Positions 33,765 to 42,545 of a stretch of DNA of 64,000 nucleotides are shown in pieces. The number at the start of each line of letters is the position of its first letter. The stretch's first letter is position 1. This stretch comes from an uncultured Tolumonas sp. GTDB lineage: Bacteria; Pseudomonadota; Gammaproteobacteria; Enterobacterales; Aeromonadaceae. Where the stretch lies: positions 2,323,515 through 2,387,514 of the forward strand of contig NZ_OY829944.1 of NCBI RefSeq assembly GCF_963556105.2, written 5' to 3'. The notes beneath the pieces were generated by a model. That model did not search any database. It was not told the DNA's origin and saw nothing but the letters and a program-made list of their open reading frames with translations. The translations under genes were made by a program, and so were the position numbers.

Positions 33765-34718
33765 ATGAATGAAATGAATAATGCAAGATCGGCGAGCTTT
33801 TTCCAGCAATTCCGTCACTGGGATCTTAACCTGTTGGTAGTTTTGGAAGCATTGTATGCCGAACAAGGTAATGTAACCCGAGCAGCACAGCGGGTGGGTT
33901 TGAGCCAGTCAGCCTTGAGCCATGCCTTGAACCGTTTACGCGACATGTTGGATGACCCGTTATTTGTAAAACGCGGCGCTAAAATGCAACCTACTGCCCG
34001 TGCAAGCCAATTAGCACCTTTTGTTGCGCAATGGCTGGATCAATTGCAGGTGGAACTTAGCCCGCAATTATTTGACCCAATGACCATCAAAGCCTCGCTA
34101 CGCTTAGGAATGCCAGAGCATTTAGAACGCTTGTTATTGCCCGACTTATTACGTTATTTAGGCACCCATGCACCCGGCATCCACATTCATGTTAAAGCCG
34201 TGCCCATTTTTCAGCTCAGTGACGAACTGGATAACGGAGGTATTGATCTGGCGATTACAGGCGCACAAATTGACCTGTCTGAGGGATATCAACAACAGTT
34301 ACTGACACGCAGTCATTTTGTGTATGTGTATAACCCTAAATTACTCACATTGCCGGATAATCCGACACTGGAAGAATTGGCGGCAGTGCCGCAACTCACC
34401 ACCAGTTATGCGCATAACACGACCAGTATTATTGAAAGCTATTTTCAGGCGCATGGGCTGAAACGCAAGATCATGGCAACAACATCAGGCATTACAGCTA
34501 TTCCCGCCATCATCGCTATGTGCCCGGTATTGGTTATCTTACCTAGGCTCATGATCACGCAATATTCACTCTTTGATGAGTTCAACGTGGTGCCGTTCGC
34601 CGATCAGGATGTAAACGTACCGCTCAATCTGGTCTGGCATCGGCTGCATGATCATGATCCAGCGCATCAATATGTGCGGGATTACATCGTTCAGCAATTT
34701 ACAACGCTGGTTAACTGA
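33765..34718 (+). CDS. LysR-family transcriptional regulator
   Basis: 317 residues. A winged helix-turn-helix (about 18-78: WDLNLLVVLEALYAEQGNVTRAAQRVGLSQSALSHALNRLRD) precedes a periplasmic-binding-fold effector domain with the TARASQLAPFV linker. The DLNLL start and the DPLFVKRG segment place it near the NodD/LeuO/SyrM-like branch. Divergent from the MFS transporter, which it probably controls; the inducer is unknown. Its last 8 bases overlap the convergent tapT. Confidence 0.88.
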   Translation: MNEMNNARSASFFQQFRHWDLNLLVVLEALYAEQGNVTRAAQRVGLSQSALSHALNRLRDMLDDPLFVKRGAKMQPTARASQLAPFVAQWLDQLQVELSPQLFDPMTIKASLRLGMPEHLERLLLPDLLRYLGTHAPGIHIHVKAVPIFQLSDELDNGGIDLAITGAQIDLSEGYQQQLLTRSHFVYVYNPKLLTLPDNPTLEELAAVPQLTTSYAHNTTSIIESYFQAHGLKRKIMATTSGITAIPAIIAMCPVLVILPRLMITQYSLFDEFNVVPFADQDVNVPLNLVWHRLHDHDPAHQYVRDYIVQQFTTLVN

Positions 34719-35433
34719 TCGCACTACGCTGGTCATCACCAGCAGAGACGTTATCGGTCAGAAAACGTTGATGGTGTGGTTTGATGGTTAAATAACGTTG
34801 GCGGAACAGCGAAAACCAATCATGTAGCATGGTTGACGCAGCAAGATCACCTTGTTGTTGTAATAAACAACAAGCAACTTCCGCAGTGCACAGTTGATTT
34901 TCATTTGATGCCACGCGCAAACGATAGGCTGACAAGGTTTGTGGCTGCACGGATATTACTGGAAATTGATCGAGATACGGGCTTTTTCGGAACATCTTCC
35001 GAGCTTCACTCCACGTCCCATCAAGCAAAATATAAAGTGGGCGGTTTGGGAGTGTATCGACCGAATTGATCACTACGCGTTCGCCTTCCTGCACATAACT
35101 TTCTGGGAATACCACTATAGGTGAATAAGTTGGATCAGCTAATAAAGCCAACAACCCTTCATCCACTTCAGTACGTGACCACATAAACGCATGCGTGTTA
35201 TGCGGAAAGATATCAGCAATCAACCGGCCAGTGTTAGATGGCTTCATGGGTTCTGTGTCATACATCAGTAAACAGAAGGCAGCTTTCGGTGCACCCTCTG
35301 GCATTAATGCACAAGCGCACTGTACCACAGGTAAACCGCAACCTTCACAGCGAGCTATCGATCCACCACGGGCGTTAAATGGTTTTGTCGCTTTTGCTAG
35401 TCGTTGTTGTCTCAATCGTTGGAATGCATTCAT
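34711..35433 (-). CDS. tapT: DTW-domain tRNA-uridine aminocarboxypropyltransferase
   Basis: 240 residues from ATG 35433 (MNAFQRLRQQRLAKATK). Cysteines RCEGCGLPVVQCAC form the N-terminal zinc-type motif, and LLDGTWSEARKM carries the DTW signature. E. coli TapT (YfiP, about 230 residues) installs acp3 on U47 of tRNA from SAM. The frame is open 56 codons further upstream, but those codons run through a terminator hairpin and a probable sRNA gene and read as a non-conserved hydrophobic stretch, so the short start is preferred. No clear Shine-Dalgarno is visible. 3' overlap with lysR. Confidence 0.85.
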   Translation of the reverse strand: MNAFQRLRQQRLAKATKPFNARGGSIARCEGCGLPVVQCACALMPEGAPKAAFCLLMYDTEPMKPSNTGRLIADIFPHNTHAFMWSRTEVDEGLLALLADPTYSPIVVFPESYVQEGERVVINSVDTLPNRPLYILLDGTWSEARKMFRKSPYLDQFPVISVQPQTLSAYRLRVASNENQLCTAEVACCLLQQQGDLAASTMLHDWFSLFRQRYLTIKPHHQRFLTDNVSAGDDQRSAIS

Positions 35434-35445
35434 AGAAAAAAACCA

Positions 35446-35481
35446 AAATAAAAGGGGTAACCTTTCGGTTACCCCAAAAAA
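35446..35481 (-). terminator. Terminator of the GcvB-like RNA, just upstream of tapT
   Basis: On the minus strand: GGGGTAACC, GAAA tetraloop, GGTTACCCC, TTTTATTTT. Its T-run ends about 12 bases before the tapT start codon, so tapT expression from upstream would require readthrough. Confidence 0.88.
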
Positions 35482-35631
35482 CGAGGCACTGACAATAATC
35501 AGTAAAAAGAAATGCCCTTTCAACTGGTTTAGTGGGGGTGAATCACCGGCAACCACTTGATGGGCAACAACACACAACAACAAAGGAAACTGTGAAGACA
35601 AAGCAGAAGCTGAGTCAATGTGTTAATTCTT
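35446..35631 (-). ncRNA. gcvB: GcvB-like small regulatory RNA
   Basis: A minus-strand transcript of about 186 nt can be drawn from a promoter (TTACAA, 17 bp, TACGAT) to a strong intrinsic terminator. It contains a G/U-rich single-stranded-looking run, TTTGTTGTTGTGTGTTGTTG, like the R1 seed region of GcvB, which pairs with many amino-acid transporter mRNAs through Hfq. Downstream is a nested stem (TGCCC/GGGCA, AGTGG/CCACT, GGTG-ATT-CACC), then an ACTGA/TCAGT hairpin, then the terminator. Length is near that of E. coli GcvB (about 206 nt). gcvA is not adjacent here, unlike in E. coli. Confidence 0.72.
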
Positions 35632-35638
35632 GATCCTA

Positions 35639-35667
35639 ATCGTACAAATGTCCAGCATGATTTGTAA
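35639..35667 (-). promoter_or_regulatory. Probable promoter of the GcvB-like RNA
   Basis: Minus strand TTACAA (35662-35667), 17-bp spacer, TACGAT (35639-35644). Each hexamer matches consensus at four positions. Predicted start near 35631. Confidence 0.5.
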
Positions 35668-35845
35668 TTTTTTTACGTGATAACAAATTTTTTTGGTCAG
35701 CAAAGCAGCGGATATCTGTTTTTTATTGTTTTAGATCATTTATTGGCGAGATTTAATCTTTTTTTAATTTCATTTATGTAATCAAATTACGAAATTCGTT
35801 TTTTGATAGATAACGAGAAGAGATAGGTTTACGGATTCTGTCAGG

Positions 35846-35851
35846 TATAAT
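35846..35851 (+). promoter_or_regulatory. -10 element upstream of lonH
   Basis: Perfect TATAAT 32 bases before the GTG start, in an A/T-rich region (35602-35883) shared with the divergent sRNA promoter. No convincing -35 at 17 bp. Confidence 0.4.
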
Positions 35852-35883
35852 CATCTAGTCTATAGCAAAGGAATTAAATTTAA

Positions 35884-37875
35884 GTGACAGAACTAGCTGC
35901 AGAAGCCCTCCTTCCCGACTTTTCAGATTTGTCGTGCGAGAAATTATCCGCTGTTCAACCGATTAGTTTCGCTGAAACGCAAGAACGTGCGGCATCAGCT
36001 ATTTTACGCCTCAATACTGCCAGCCAAAGCTGTCCGGCTTTACTGTTAAGTGGTTTCCCTGGCGTCAACTACGAACGAGTCATCATGGATCTGATTGATG
36101 ACTGCCCCAAACCATTTAATCGTAGTTTTGATCTTTGCTATACCGAAAATCTGAAAAACCCTTTCCGCCCAATATGGCTGAAATTGAAAGCAGGTACCGG
36201 CCCGGAATTTTGCGACTTATTAGATGACCTGTTCAAATTGCTGCGACTGAAACTAGATGCGGAAGAACTGGTTAAAAAGATCCTGCGCAAACAGGATAAC
36301 GATGAAAAACTAGCCGAATACCTGACGGAGCTGTCCGCTCATGTGGCACAAGATGGTGTATTTACTCATCCGGTATTGATGAATCTGATGATCCACCAAC
36401 TGCAGCCACAGCCACCGGTTATCTATGCTCGCGACTTAACTTGGCGTTCCCTGTTTGGTTCGATCAATTATGTAACCGAACAAGGTAGCGTTTACAGCAA
36501 CCACCATTTACTGGAAGCCGGTTTATTGCGCGAGGCCAATGGCGGTTATCTGATCATTCCGGTGGATGAATTGCTGATGAAACCACAACTGTGGTTCAAA
36601 CTGCATAATGCACTGGCAACCGGTTATCTCGATTGGTCGGCGCCAGAAGATACGCCACCGCAAACACCATTTTTCCAGCCAGAAGCCACGCCATTGGACA
36701 TCAAACTGATCCTGGTTGGCGATCGTATCTCTATTGCAGAATTCAATCTGCTGGATAATGAGTTTTCAGAGAAGATTTTCCTGCGAACTGATCTCATCAC
36801 CGAATTTCCGTATGACGACGATTCTGTCGCCCAATTTACGGGGTTACTGTGTCATATTCGGCATCATTGGGAACTATTGGATTTTGATGCTTCGGCAATC
36901 AAAGAATTGATGCGTTTTTCCTGCCGCCTATGTGAACACCAGCGCATCCTCTCGTTTGCCGAAACTCAGCTGGTCGCACTGATGCAACTGGCACACAGTA
37001 TTGCCTCCGAGCAAGGTGCAGAGCTGATCACCGCACTGCATATCAAAGCAGCGTTGTCTGAACAGGAATATCGACTGAATTACATCGTCGAACAATCTGA
37101 CCAAGGCATTGTAGACCAGCAGATCTTGTTACAAACCGAAGGTGAAGTGGTTGGTCAGATCAACGGGCTCTCGGTCATTCAAATCATGGGGCACCCTTAT
37201 GACTTTGGCGAGCCGGTACGATTAACCGCAACTGTGCATATGGGCGACGGCGATGTATCAGATATCGAACGTAAAGCCGAGTTGGCGGGTCATATTCATG
37301 CGAAAGCCATGATGATCATCCATGGTTATCTCTCAACACTATTTGGTGCTGAAAACCCCTCGCCTTTGTCAGCTAATCTGGTGTTCGAGCAATCGTACAG
37401 TGAAATAGATGGCGACAGCGCGGCACTGACTGGCCTTTGTGCTCTGCTCTCTGCATTGGCACAACAACCGATCTACCAACATCTGGCCGTAACCGGTGCC
37501 GTAGACCAATTTGGTAATGTTCAACCAGTCGGTGGGTTGAATGAAAAAATCGAAGGTTTCTTCCGTGTCTGTTCGATTCAGGGATTAAACGGAAAACAAG
37601 GTGTCGTGATCCCCGAATCAAATTACCTGCAGCTGATCTTATCCGACGAGGTAATAGAAGCGGTTAAAAATGGTCAATTCCACATTTATCCGGTTGGCCA
37701 TGTTGAAGAAGCGGTCGAATTATTGATGGGTTGCCCTGCGGGTTCGATCGATGATGAACGAACCCTATTTGGCCGGATCAGACAGCGATTAGACGACCTA
37801 AATGGACCATCAGGCAGAAATGGGCTATTAAGCACACTTTTACGCAGGTTACGGGCACTGGTTGGACTTGCTTAG
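35884..37875 (+). CDS. lonH: Lon-family ATP-dependent protease-like protein (YcbZ/LonH)
   Basis: 663 residues from a GTG start (AAAGGAAT about 10 bases upstream). Its N-terminal half is a diverged AAA-like region without a clear classical Walker A. The C-terminal Lon-type proteolytic domain has the catalytic Ser in EIDGDSAAL (near 505) and catalytic Lys in GLNEKIEGF (near 550). E. coli YcbZ (586 residues) also sits directly upstream of fabA. Its role in protein turnover is poorly defined. fabA follows by 57 bases. Confidence 0.88.
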   Translation: MTELAAEALLPDFSDLSCEKLSAVQPISFAETQERAASAILRLNTASQSCPALLLSGFPGVNYERVIMDLIDDCPKPFNRSFDLCYTENLKNPFRPIWLKLKAGTGPEFCDLLDDLFKLLRLKLDAEELVKKILRKQDNDEKLAEYLTELSAHVAQDGVFTHPVLMNLMIHQLQPQPPVIYARDLTWRSLFGSINYVTEQGSVYSNHHLLEAGLLREANGGYLIIPVDELLMKPQLWFKLHNALATGYLDWSAPEDTPPQTPFFQPEATPLDIKLILVGDRISIAEFNLLDNEFSEKIFLRTDLITEFPYDDDSVAQFTGLLCHIRHHWELLDFDASAIKELMRFSCRLCEHQRILSFAETQLVALMQLAHSIASEQGAELITALHIKAALSEQEYRLNYIVEQSDQGIVDQQILLQTEGEVVGQINGLSVIQIMGHPYDFGEPVRLTATVHMGDGDVSDIERKAELAGHIHAKAMMIIHGYLSTLFGAENPSPLSANLVFEQSYSEIDGDSAALTGLCALLSALAQQPIYQHLAVTGAVDQFGNVQPVGGLNEKIEGFFRVCSIQGLNGKQGVVIPESNYLQLILSDEVIEAVKNGQFHIYPVGHVEEAVELLMGCPAGSIDDERTLFGRIRQRLDDLNGPSGRNGLLSTLLRRLRALVGLA

Positions 37876-37932
37876 TCGTCGCATGTTGGGTAGATTCTCC
37901 AGTTCAAAATTGACTATAAGGATTTGATAAGC

Positions 37933-38490
37933 GTGTCAGCAGAAATGACCAATACTCCTAAAGTATCCCTGTGCGATCAGGGTCGTACCAGTTTCACTAA
38001 AGAAGACCTGCTGGCGTGTAGCCGTGGTGAACTATTTGGTGAAGGCAACAGCCAATTACCAGCACCTAACATGCTGATGATGGATCGCATTGTCAAAATC
38101 ACTGACACTGACGGTGCATTCGAAAAAGGCGAAATTATTGCTGAACTGGATATCGCATCTAATTTATGGTTCTTCGATTGCCATTTCCCTGGTGACCCGG
38201 TTATGCCTGGTTGTTTAGGTCTGGATGCAATGTGGCAGCTGGTTGGCTTCTTCTTGGGTTGGAAAGGCGGCCCAGGTAAAGGACGTGCATTGGGTGTTGG
38301 TGAAGTGAAATTCACCGGTCAGATCCTGCCGACTGCGAAAAAAGTGACTTATAAAATCCAGATGAAACGCGTCATTATGCGTAAACTGATCATGGGTATT
38401 GCTGATGGTGTGGTTGAAGTTGATGGCCGCCCAATCTATTCAGCGACCGATCTGAAAGTAGGTTTGTTCCAAGATACTTCTTCTTTCTAA
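37933..38490 (+). CDS. fabA: 3-hydroxydecanoyl-ACP dehydratase/isomerase
   Basis: 185 residues from GTG 37933, placed 9-10 bases after AAGGA; ATG 37945 (181 residues) is an alternative. Bifunctional hot-dog enzyme that introduces the cis double bond for unsaturated fatty acids. Active-site His in [13 protein letters not shown] and Asp in LGLDAMWQ are present, together with the [10 protein letters not shown] and [10 protein letters not shown] segments. The N-terminus is about ten residues longer than in E. coli FabA. A bidirectional terminator follows. Confidence 0.95.
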   Translation: MSAEMTNTPKVSLCDQGRTSFTKEDLLACSRGELFGEGNSQLPAPNMLMMDRIVKITDTDGAFEKGEIIAELDIASNLWFFDCHFPGDPVMPGCLGLDAMWQLVGFFLGWKGGPGKGRALGVGEVKFTGQILPTAKKVTYKIQMKRVIMRKLIMGIADGVVEVDGRPIYSATDLKVGLFQDTSSF

Positions 38491-38524
38491 TTGCTAGCCG
38501 TTCTAATTTTTAGATCGTAGAAAC

Positions 38525-38556
38525 TAAAAAGGCTCACTTCCTAAGTGAGCCTTTTT
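38525..38556. terminator. Bidirectional terminator between fabA and rmf
   Basis: AAAAAGGCTCACTT, CC-TA loop, AAGTGAGCCTTTTT between convergent genes. Confidence 0.92.
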
Positions 38557-38569
38557 ATATGAATTCGTG

Positions 38570-38746
38570 TTAGTTAACCGTATATCCCTGTGATCGCTCA
38601 TCAAACGCATCACGCCAACCACCTAACCAGTAACCTCGTGCATCTATACATTGATAAGGACAGACCTCTTTAGAACGCCCGGCTAAACCGGCTTGATAAC
38701 CTTTGGTGCGCGCTCTTTCTAAACGATCTCTTTTCTGTCTCTTCAT
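38570..38746 (-). CDS. rmf: Ribosome modulation factor
   Basis: 58 residues from ATG 38746: MKRQKRDRLERARTKGYQAG, then GRSKEVCPYQ and WLGGWRDA, matching E. coli RMF. It dimerises 70S ribosomes into 100S particles in stationary phase. A GAGGATT site precedes the start; the in-frame ATG three codons earlier is less well placed. A terminator-like hairpin lies 25 bases upstream on the same strand, implying transcriptional or mRNA-level control. Confidence 0.95.
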   Translation of the reverse strand: MKRQKRDRLERARTKGYQAGLAGRSKEVCPYQCIDARGYWLGGWRDAFDERSQGYTVN

Positions 38747-38770
38747 ACTTAACAATCCTCTTTCCCATAA

Positions 38771-38806
38771 TGAAAAAAGACGACAGTACTGATGCTCTGT
38801 CGTCTT
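38771..38806 (-). terminator. Terminator-like hairpin 25 bases upstream of rmf
   Basis: Minus strand AAGACGACAG, ten-base loop, CTGTCGTCTT, then TTTTCATT. It either ends the rlmKL-uup-DUF3466 transcript or acts in the rmf leader. Confidence 0.8.
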
Positions 38807-38808
38807 AA

Positions 38809-38837
38809 TTGATATCGGATCTGAGGATAAAGATCAA
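38809..38837 (-). promoter_or_regulatory. Possible rmf promoter
   Basis: Minus strand TTGATC (38832-38837), 17-bp spacer, TATCAA (38809-38814), four matches each. Transcription would begin at or within the hairpin that precedes rmf. Confidence 0.4.
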
Positions 38838-38895
38838 TAGGAGTTCACCGGATTTTTGTGCTGAACTCCATTTTAATCATGTCACTATGACAACC

Positions 38896-40611
38896 TTATG
38901 AACCTTTCTTTACAAAACGGCGATACTGACCTACCACCGCTGCACCGGCCATAGCCAGTAAACCAAAGATACCGAAGCTACCGCCACCACTGCTATCGCT
39001 AGCACCGAAATCAAATACCGGTAGCTGATTGGCAACTACATAACCAGCAGGAACATCGTGGTTACTATCAAATGCAGTAGTTGAAGATACAGATAGTTTC
39101 ACCACTACATTTGTTCCATTACTTAATGTTGACCAATCAGTATAACTGTCAAAACGACGAGCAGACGCAACTATTGCACCATCATCAGTAATGCCATTTG
39201 CATATTCAATGTAATAATACTTACCGTTATGCATGCATGATTTAGCACCTGCACTATCCAAACCACAAATTAGGTCATTAAGTGCGTAACGATTACCCGT
39301 ATTAATATTGTAAATAAACGCTTCTTGCAAACGAGAAACTGAGCCGAAGACAGGCTGACTGGTGACACTACGTTCATCTGTCCAGCCAACCACTTGGTCA
39401 GCATTATTTACAGCTGCAGCTTCTGAGTTAACACCAGAAGTGGTGATTGGTGTTGTGGTGCTAGAAATAGCGTCTGAAGAAGATGAATATTTCGCAATAA
39501 ACATCTTCGTTGGATAATTTCGGCTTTCTTTTGCTCTAAATGTACGGTTACCAACGATATAACCATTAGAGTTAACACCAACCGCCCAGCTATTATCGAT
39601 TGTATAATCACTATTAGTTCCAGGATTATCACTATCGTTTGCAAATACTAAAGATGTGGTTGGTGTTGTGCTTAATGAACCGTCGCCTAACTTCCAGAAT
39701 GCCGCTACATTTTTTGGTAAACTGCTTGTTGAACCGATGCCATAGCCGACTGTTGCCGAATACCCAACCGCGATATATTCAGAACCGACTTTTGCAGCAC
39801 CCATGGCGCTGGCGGTGTAAGGAAAATTTGTTGACGTAGATGTGTTATGTGAGTTTGCCAGCAAGGAAGTGTTTAGCGTTCCCGATGCATTCACTAACCA
39901 AAATGCGGTTTGTGTTTCATAACCGGGGCAATAAGAACTATAAGTTTGAACTTCTGAGTTGCCGTTATAACAATAGCTATATGCTGTCGCTTTTTGTGCT
40001 CCAGCGGTACCAACCACCAGATAATTTGAGCCAACTGGGACAATGTCATACGCTGATGCAAACGCATAGCCTGTACCACCCACAGAACTCAGATAAGTTG
40101 TCGCAGAGGGCAATGTAGCAACCGCCTCACGGCTATGTGAAGCAAGGCTCATATAACCTACAGACGTGACAGCAGTAGTGTCAGAACCATATTTGGTTAC
40201 AATTCCTGCCGATTCAGCCGTGACTGCCGATGAAGTCACATTAAACGTCTGATCTACATTTGAACTCAAGTCAGAGAACCAAGTCGCAGCCCAATTTGAC
40301 GTTTCTAAATAGCTTTTACAAGTAGTACTAGATAGAAGAGCGGTACAACCATTTTCATAATTAAAACGGTGCGCCAGATCCATTCCACTTGGCGACATAT
40401 GAAAATAATGATACCAATCGCTTTTCACCGCTAAGCTGGAAATTTCGGTGCCATCACCAGAAATGCTTAATGCCCATGGGCCATAGTTAGCACTTCCAAT
40501 GTTTGCAGCAGAAACAACCTCGGAGATTGAATAAAACGGATCCTGAGCTGCAGCAGATACAGCACCTGCCATCAATAATGGCAATATGGCTGCAATTTTT
40601 GTCATTTTCAT
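38896..40611 (-). CDS. DUF3466 surface/secreted protein with GlyGly-CTERM-like tail
   Basis: 571 residues. A signal peptide (about 1-22, ending SAAAQ) is followed by a Ser/Thr/Asn-rich beta-type body with repeated short glycine motifs such as YIAVGYSA, GYIVGN, DQVVGWTDE and GAIVASARRF, typical of extracellular repeat proteins. The C-terminus is SGGGSFGIFGLLAMAGAAVV followed by basic residues, the glycine motif-hydrophobic helix-Arg/Lys pattern of GlyGly-CTERM, a rhombosortase sorting signal linked to type II secretion. Function unknown. Last gene of rlmKL-uup-DUF3466, 6 bases after uup. Confidence 0.8.
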   Translation of the reverse strand: MKMTKIAAILPLLMAGAVSAAAQDPFYSISEVVSAANIGSANYGPWALSISGDGTEISSLAVKSDWYHYFHMSPSGMDLAHRFNYENGCTALLSSTTCKSYLETSNWAATWFSDLSSNVDQTFNVTSSAVTAESAGIVTKYGSDTTAVTSVGYMSLASHSREAVATLPSATTYLSSVGGTGYAFASAYDIVPVGSNYLVVGTAGAQKATAYSYCYNGNSEVQTYSSYCPGYETQTAFWLVNASGTLNTSLLANSHNTSTSTNFPYTASAMGAAKVGSEYIAVGYSATVGYGIGSTSSLPKNVAAFWKLGDGSLSTTPTTSLVFANDSDNPGTNSDYTIDNSWAVGVNSNGYIVGNRTFRAKESRNYPTKMFIAKYSSSSDAISSTTTPITTSGVNSEAAAVNNADQVVGWTDERSVTSQPVFGSVSRLQEAFIYNINTGNRYALNDLICGLDSAGAKSCMHNGKYYYIEYANGITDDGAIVASARRFDSYTDWSTLSNGTNVVVKLSVSSTTAFDSNHDVPAGYVVANQLPVFDFGASDSSGGGSFGIFGLLAMAGAAVVGQYRRFVKKGS

Positions 40612-40617
40612 TAGACA

Positions 40618-42540
40618 CTATTCCTCGTTCTTCATCGCTTCCAGCTCTTCCCAGCGGGCGAAAGCCTGTTCCAAATTCAATTCAGCTTGTTGTAAGGCAT
40701 CTAACATTTCTTTGGTGCGCTCTACTGGCAAACTGAAAAAGTCAGGTTGATTGATCTGAGATTGTATTGAGTCAATTTTCGCTTCTAATTGTTCCAGTTG
40801 AAGTGGTAATCCGTCCAGCTCTGACTGCAACTTATACGAAAGTTTACGAGTTTTTTTCGGTATTGCCGGTTTTTCTTCTTTATCACGTGTATCCGATGTG
40901 ATTTTTACTACTGGTGCTGACGCAGCCACTTTTACTGACTGCTGTTGACGAGTAGCCATAACATCGGCAAAACCACCGACATAAGGCGTAATACGACCAT
41001 CGCCTTCAAACAACCAGCTATGCGTTACGGTGTTATCAATAAAGCGTCTATCATGGCTGACTAATAACAATGTGCCTTGATATTCCGCCAGCAACTCTTC
41101 CAGCAATTCCAGCGTTTCAATGTCTAGATCGTTGGTGGGTTCGTCCAGGATCAGCAAGTTACACGGTTTCAGGAAAAGCTTCGCCAACAACAAGCGATTT
41201 TTCTCGCCACCGGAAAGGGCTTTAACAGGCGTCATCGCACGTTTCGGTTCGAACAGGAAATCCTGCAAATAACCTAAAATATGACGGCGACGACCGGCAA
41301 AATCGACTTCTTGGCGACCATCCGCCACGTTATCCATCACTGTTTTTTCTGGATCAAGCTGTTGACGATATTGATCAAAATACGCGACTTCTAATTTGGT
41401 ACCACAATATAAAGAGCCGCTATCTGGCTGTAGATCACCCAACAACAATTTAATCAGCGTGGTTTTGCCACAGCCGTTAGGGCCAATCAGCGCAATTTTA
41501 TCGCCGCGCATGACACGAAAATCAAAATTACGGATCAGAGATTTCCCTTCGATACTGTAATTGACTCGCTCACCTTCAAAAATAATTTTTCCAGAACGGA
41601 CCGCTTCATCCAGCTGGATTTTAGAAGTGCCCACTTTTTCACGGCGTTCGCCACGTTCCATACGTAATGCTTTCAGCGCCCGAACGCGGCCTTCGTTACG
41701 GGTACGGCGTGCTTTTACGCCTTGTCGGATCCAAACCTCTTCCTGCGCCAGTTTTTTATCAAACTGCGCATTTTTCAGCTCTTCAACTCGCAACCACTCT
41801 TCTTTACCGGTCAGATAAGCATCGTAATTGCCTGGCCATGACGTTAATACACCACGGTCCAGATCGACGATACGGGTGGCCATGCGTTGGATAAATTCAC
41901 GATCGTGACTGATAAAGACAATAGCCCCTTTGTATTGGCGTAAAAAATCTTCCAGCCAGGCGATAGAATCAATATCCAAATGGTTGGTTGGCTCATCCAA
42001 CAGCAGTAGATCAGGCTCATTAACCAGCGCGCGGGCTAATGCAACCTTACGCAACCAACCACCGGACAAATCAGACAGTGAGGTATCCGCGGTCAGCGAC
42101 AGCAGACTTAAGATCTGATTGATGCGGGTATCAAACTGCCAACCTTGTTGCTGATCGAGTTGTTCTTGCAATTCGCTCAGACGGCGCATTACGCGGTCAT
42201 CGTCATGGTGATCAGCCAAGAGCGTGAGTTGATGATGGTAATCCGCCAAGATCTTGCCTAACTCCGCCACACCGTCGGCAACATAGTCATAGACAGTGGC
42301 TGATTCCGTTTGTGGTGGGTCTTGCTCCAAACGGGCAATTTTCAGGTCTTGCAAATGCGTGATGGAACCATCATCCAGTAACACTTCACCACTGATCACT
42401 TTCATCAGGGTGGATTTACCTGCACCATTTCGACCAACCAGACACAACCGTTCACCAGACTCGAGGTGCAATTCCACATGGTCTAATAACGGCGCAGCAC
42501 TGTAAGAGAGATAACCTTGCTGAATAGAATAAATAGCCAT
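40618..42540 (-). CDS. uup: ABC-F ATPase Uup
   Basis: 640 residues, two ABC cassettes. Walker A sequences are GRNGAGKST (near 36) and GPNGCGKTT (near 355), signatures LSGG in both, Walker B LLLDEPTNHLD and LILDEPTNDLD. The interdomain linker is charged. A C-terminal coiled coil (about 560-640; LEQLEAKIDSIQSQ) is the DNA-binding Uup-type domain. ABC-F proteins act on ribosomes; Uup is also tied to precise transposon excision and replication stress. Five bases after rlmKL. Confidence 0.94.
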   Translation of the reverse strand: MAIYSIQQGYLSYSAAPLLDHVELHLESGERLCLVGRNGAGKSTLMKVISGEVLLDDGSITHLQDLKIARLEQDPPQTESATVYDYVADGVAELGKILADYHHQLTLLADHHDDDRVMRRLSELQEQLDQQQGWQFDTRINQILSLLSLTADTSLSDLSGGWLRKVALARALVNEPDLLLLDEPTNHLDIDSIAWLEDFLRQYKGAIVFISHDREFIQRMATRIVDLDRGVLTSWPGNYDAYLTGKEEWLRVEELKNAQFDKKLAQEEVWIRQGVKARRTRNEGRVRALKALRMERGERREKVGTSKIQLDEAVRSGKIIFEGERVNYSIEGKSLIRNFDFRVMRGDKIALIGPNGCGKTTLIKLLLGDLQPDSGSLYCGTKLEVAYFDQYRQQLDPEKTVMDNVADGRQEVDFAGRRRHILGYLQDFLFEPKRAMTPVKALSGGEKNRLLLAKLFLKPCNLLILDEPTNDLDIETLELLEELLAEYQGTLLLVSHDRRFIDNTVTHSWLFEGDGRITPYVGGFADVMATRQQQSVKVAASAPVVKITSDTRDKEEKPAIPKKTRKLSYKLQSELDGLPLQLEQLEAKIDSIQSQINQPDFFSLPVERTKEMLDALQQAELNLEQAFARWEELEAMKNEE

Positions 42541-42545
42541 GATGA

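Noticed and set aside
35434-35601. 56-residue N-terminal extension of the tapT frame
   Set aside because: It reads through the GcvB-like RNA and its terminator hairpin, is hydrophobic and unlike TapT proteins; the ATG at 35433 gives the family length.
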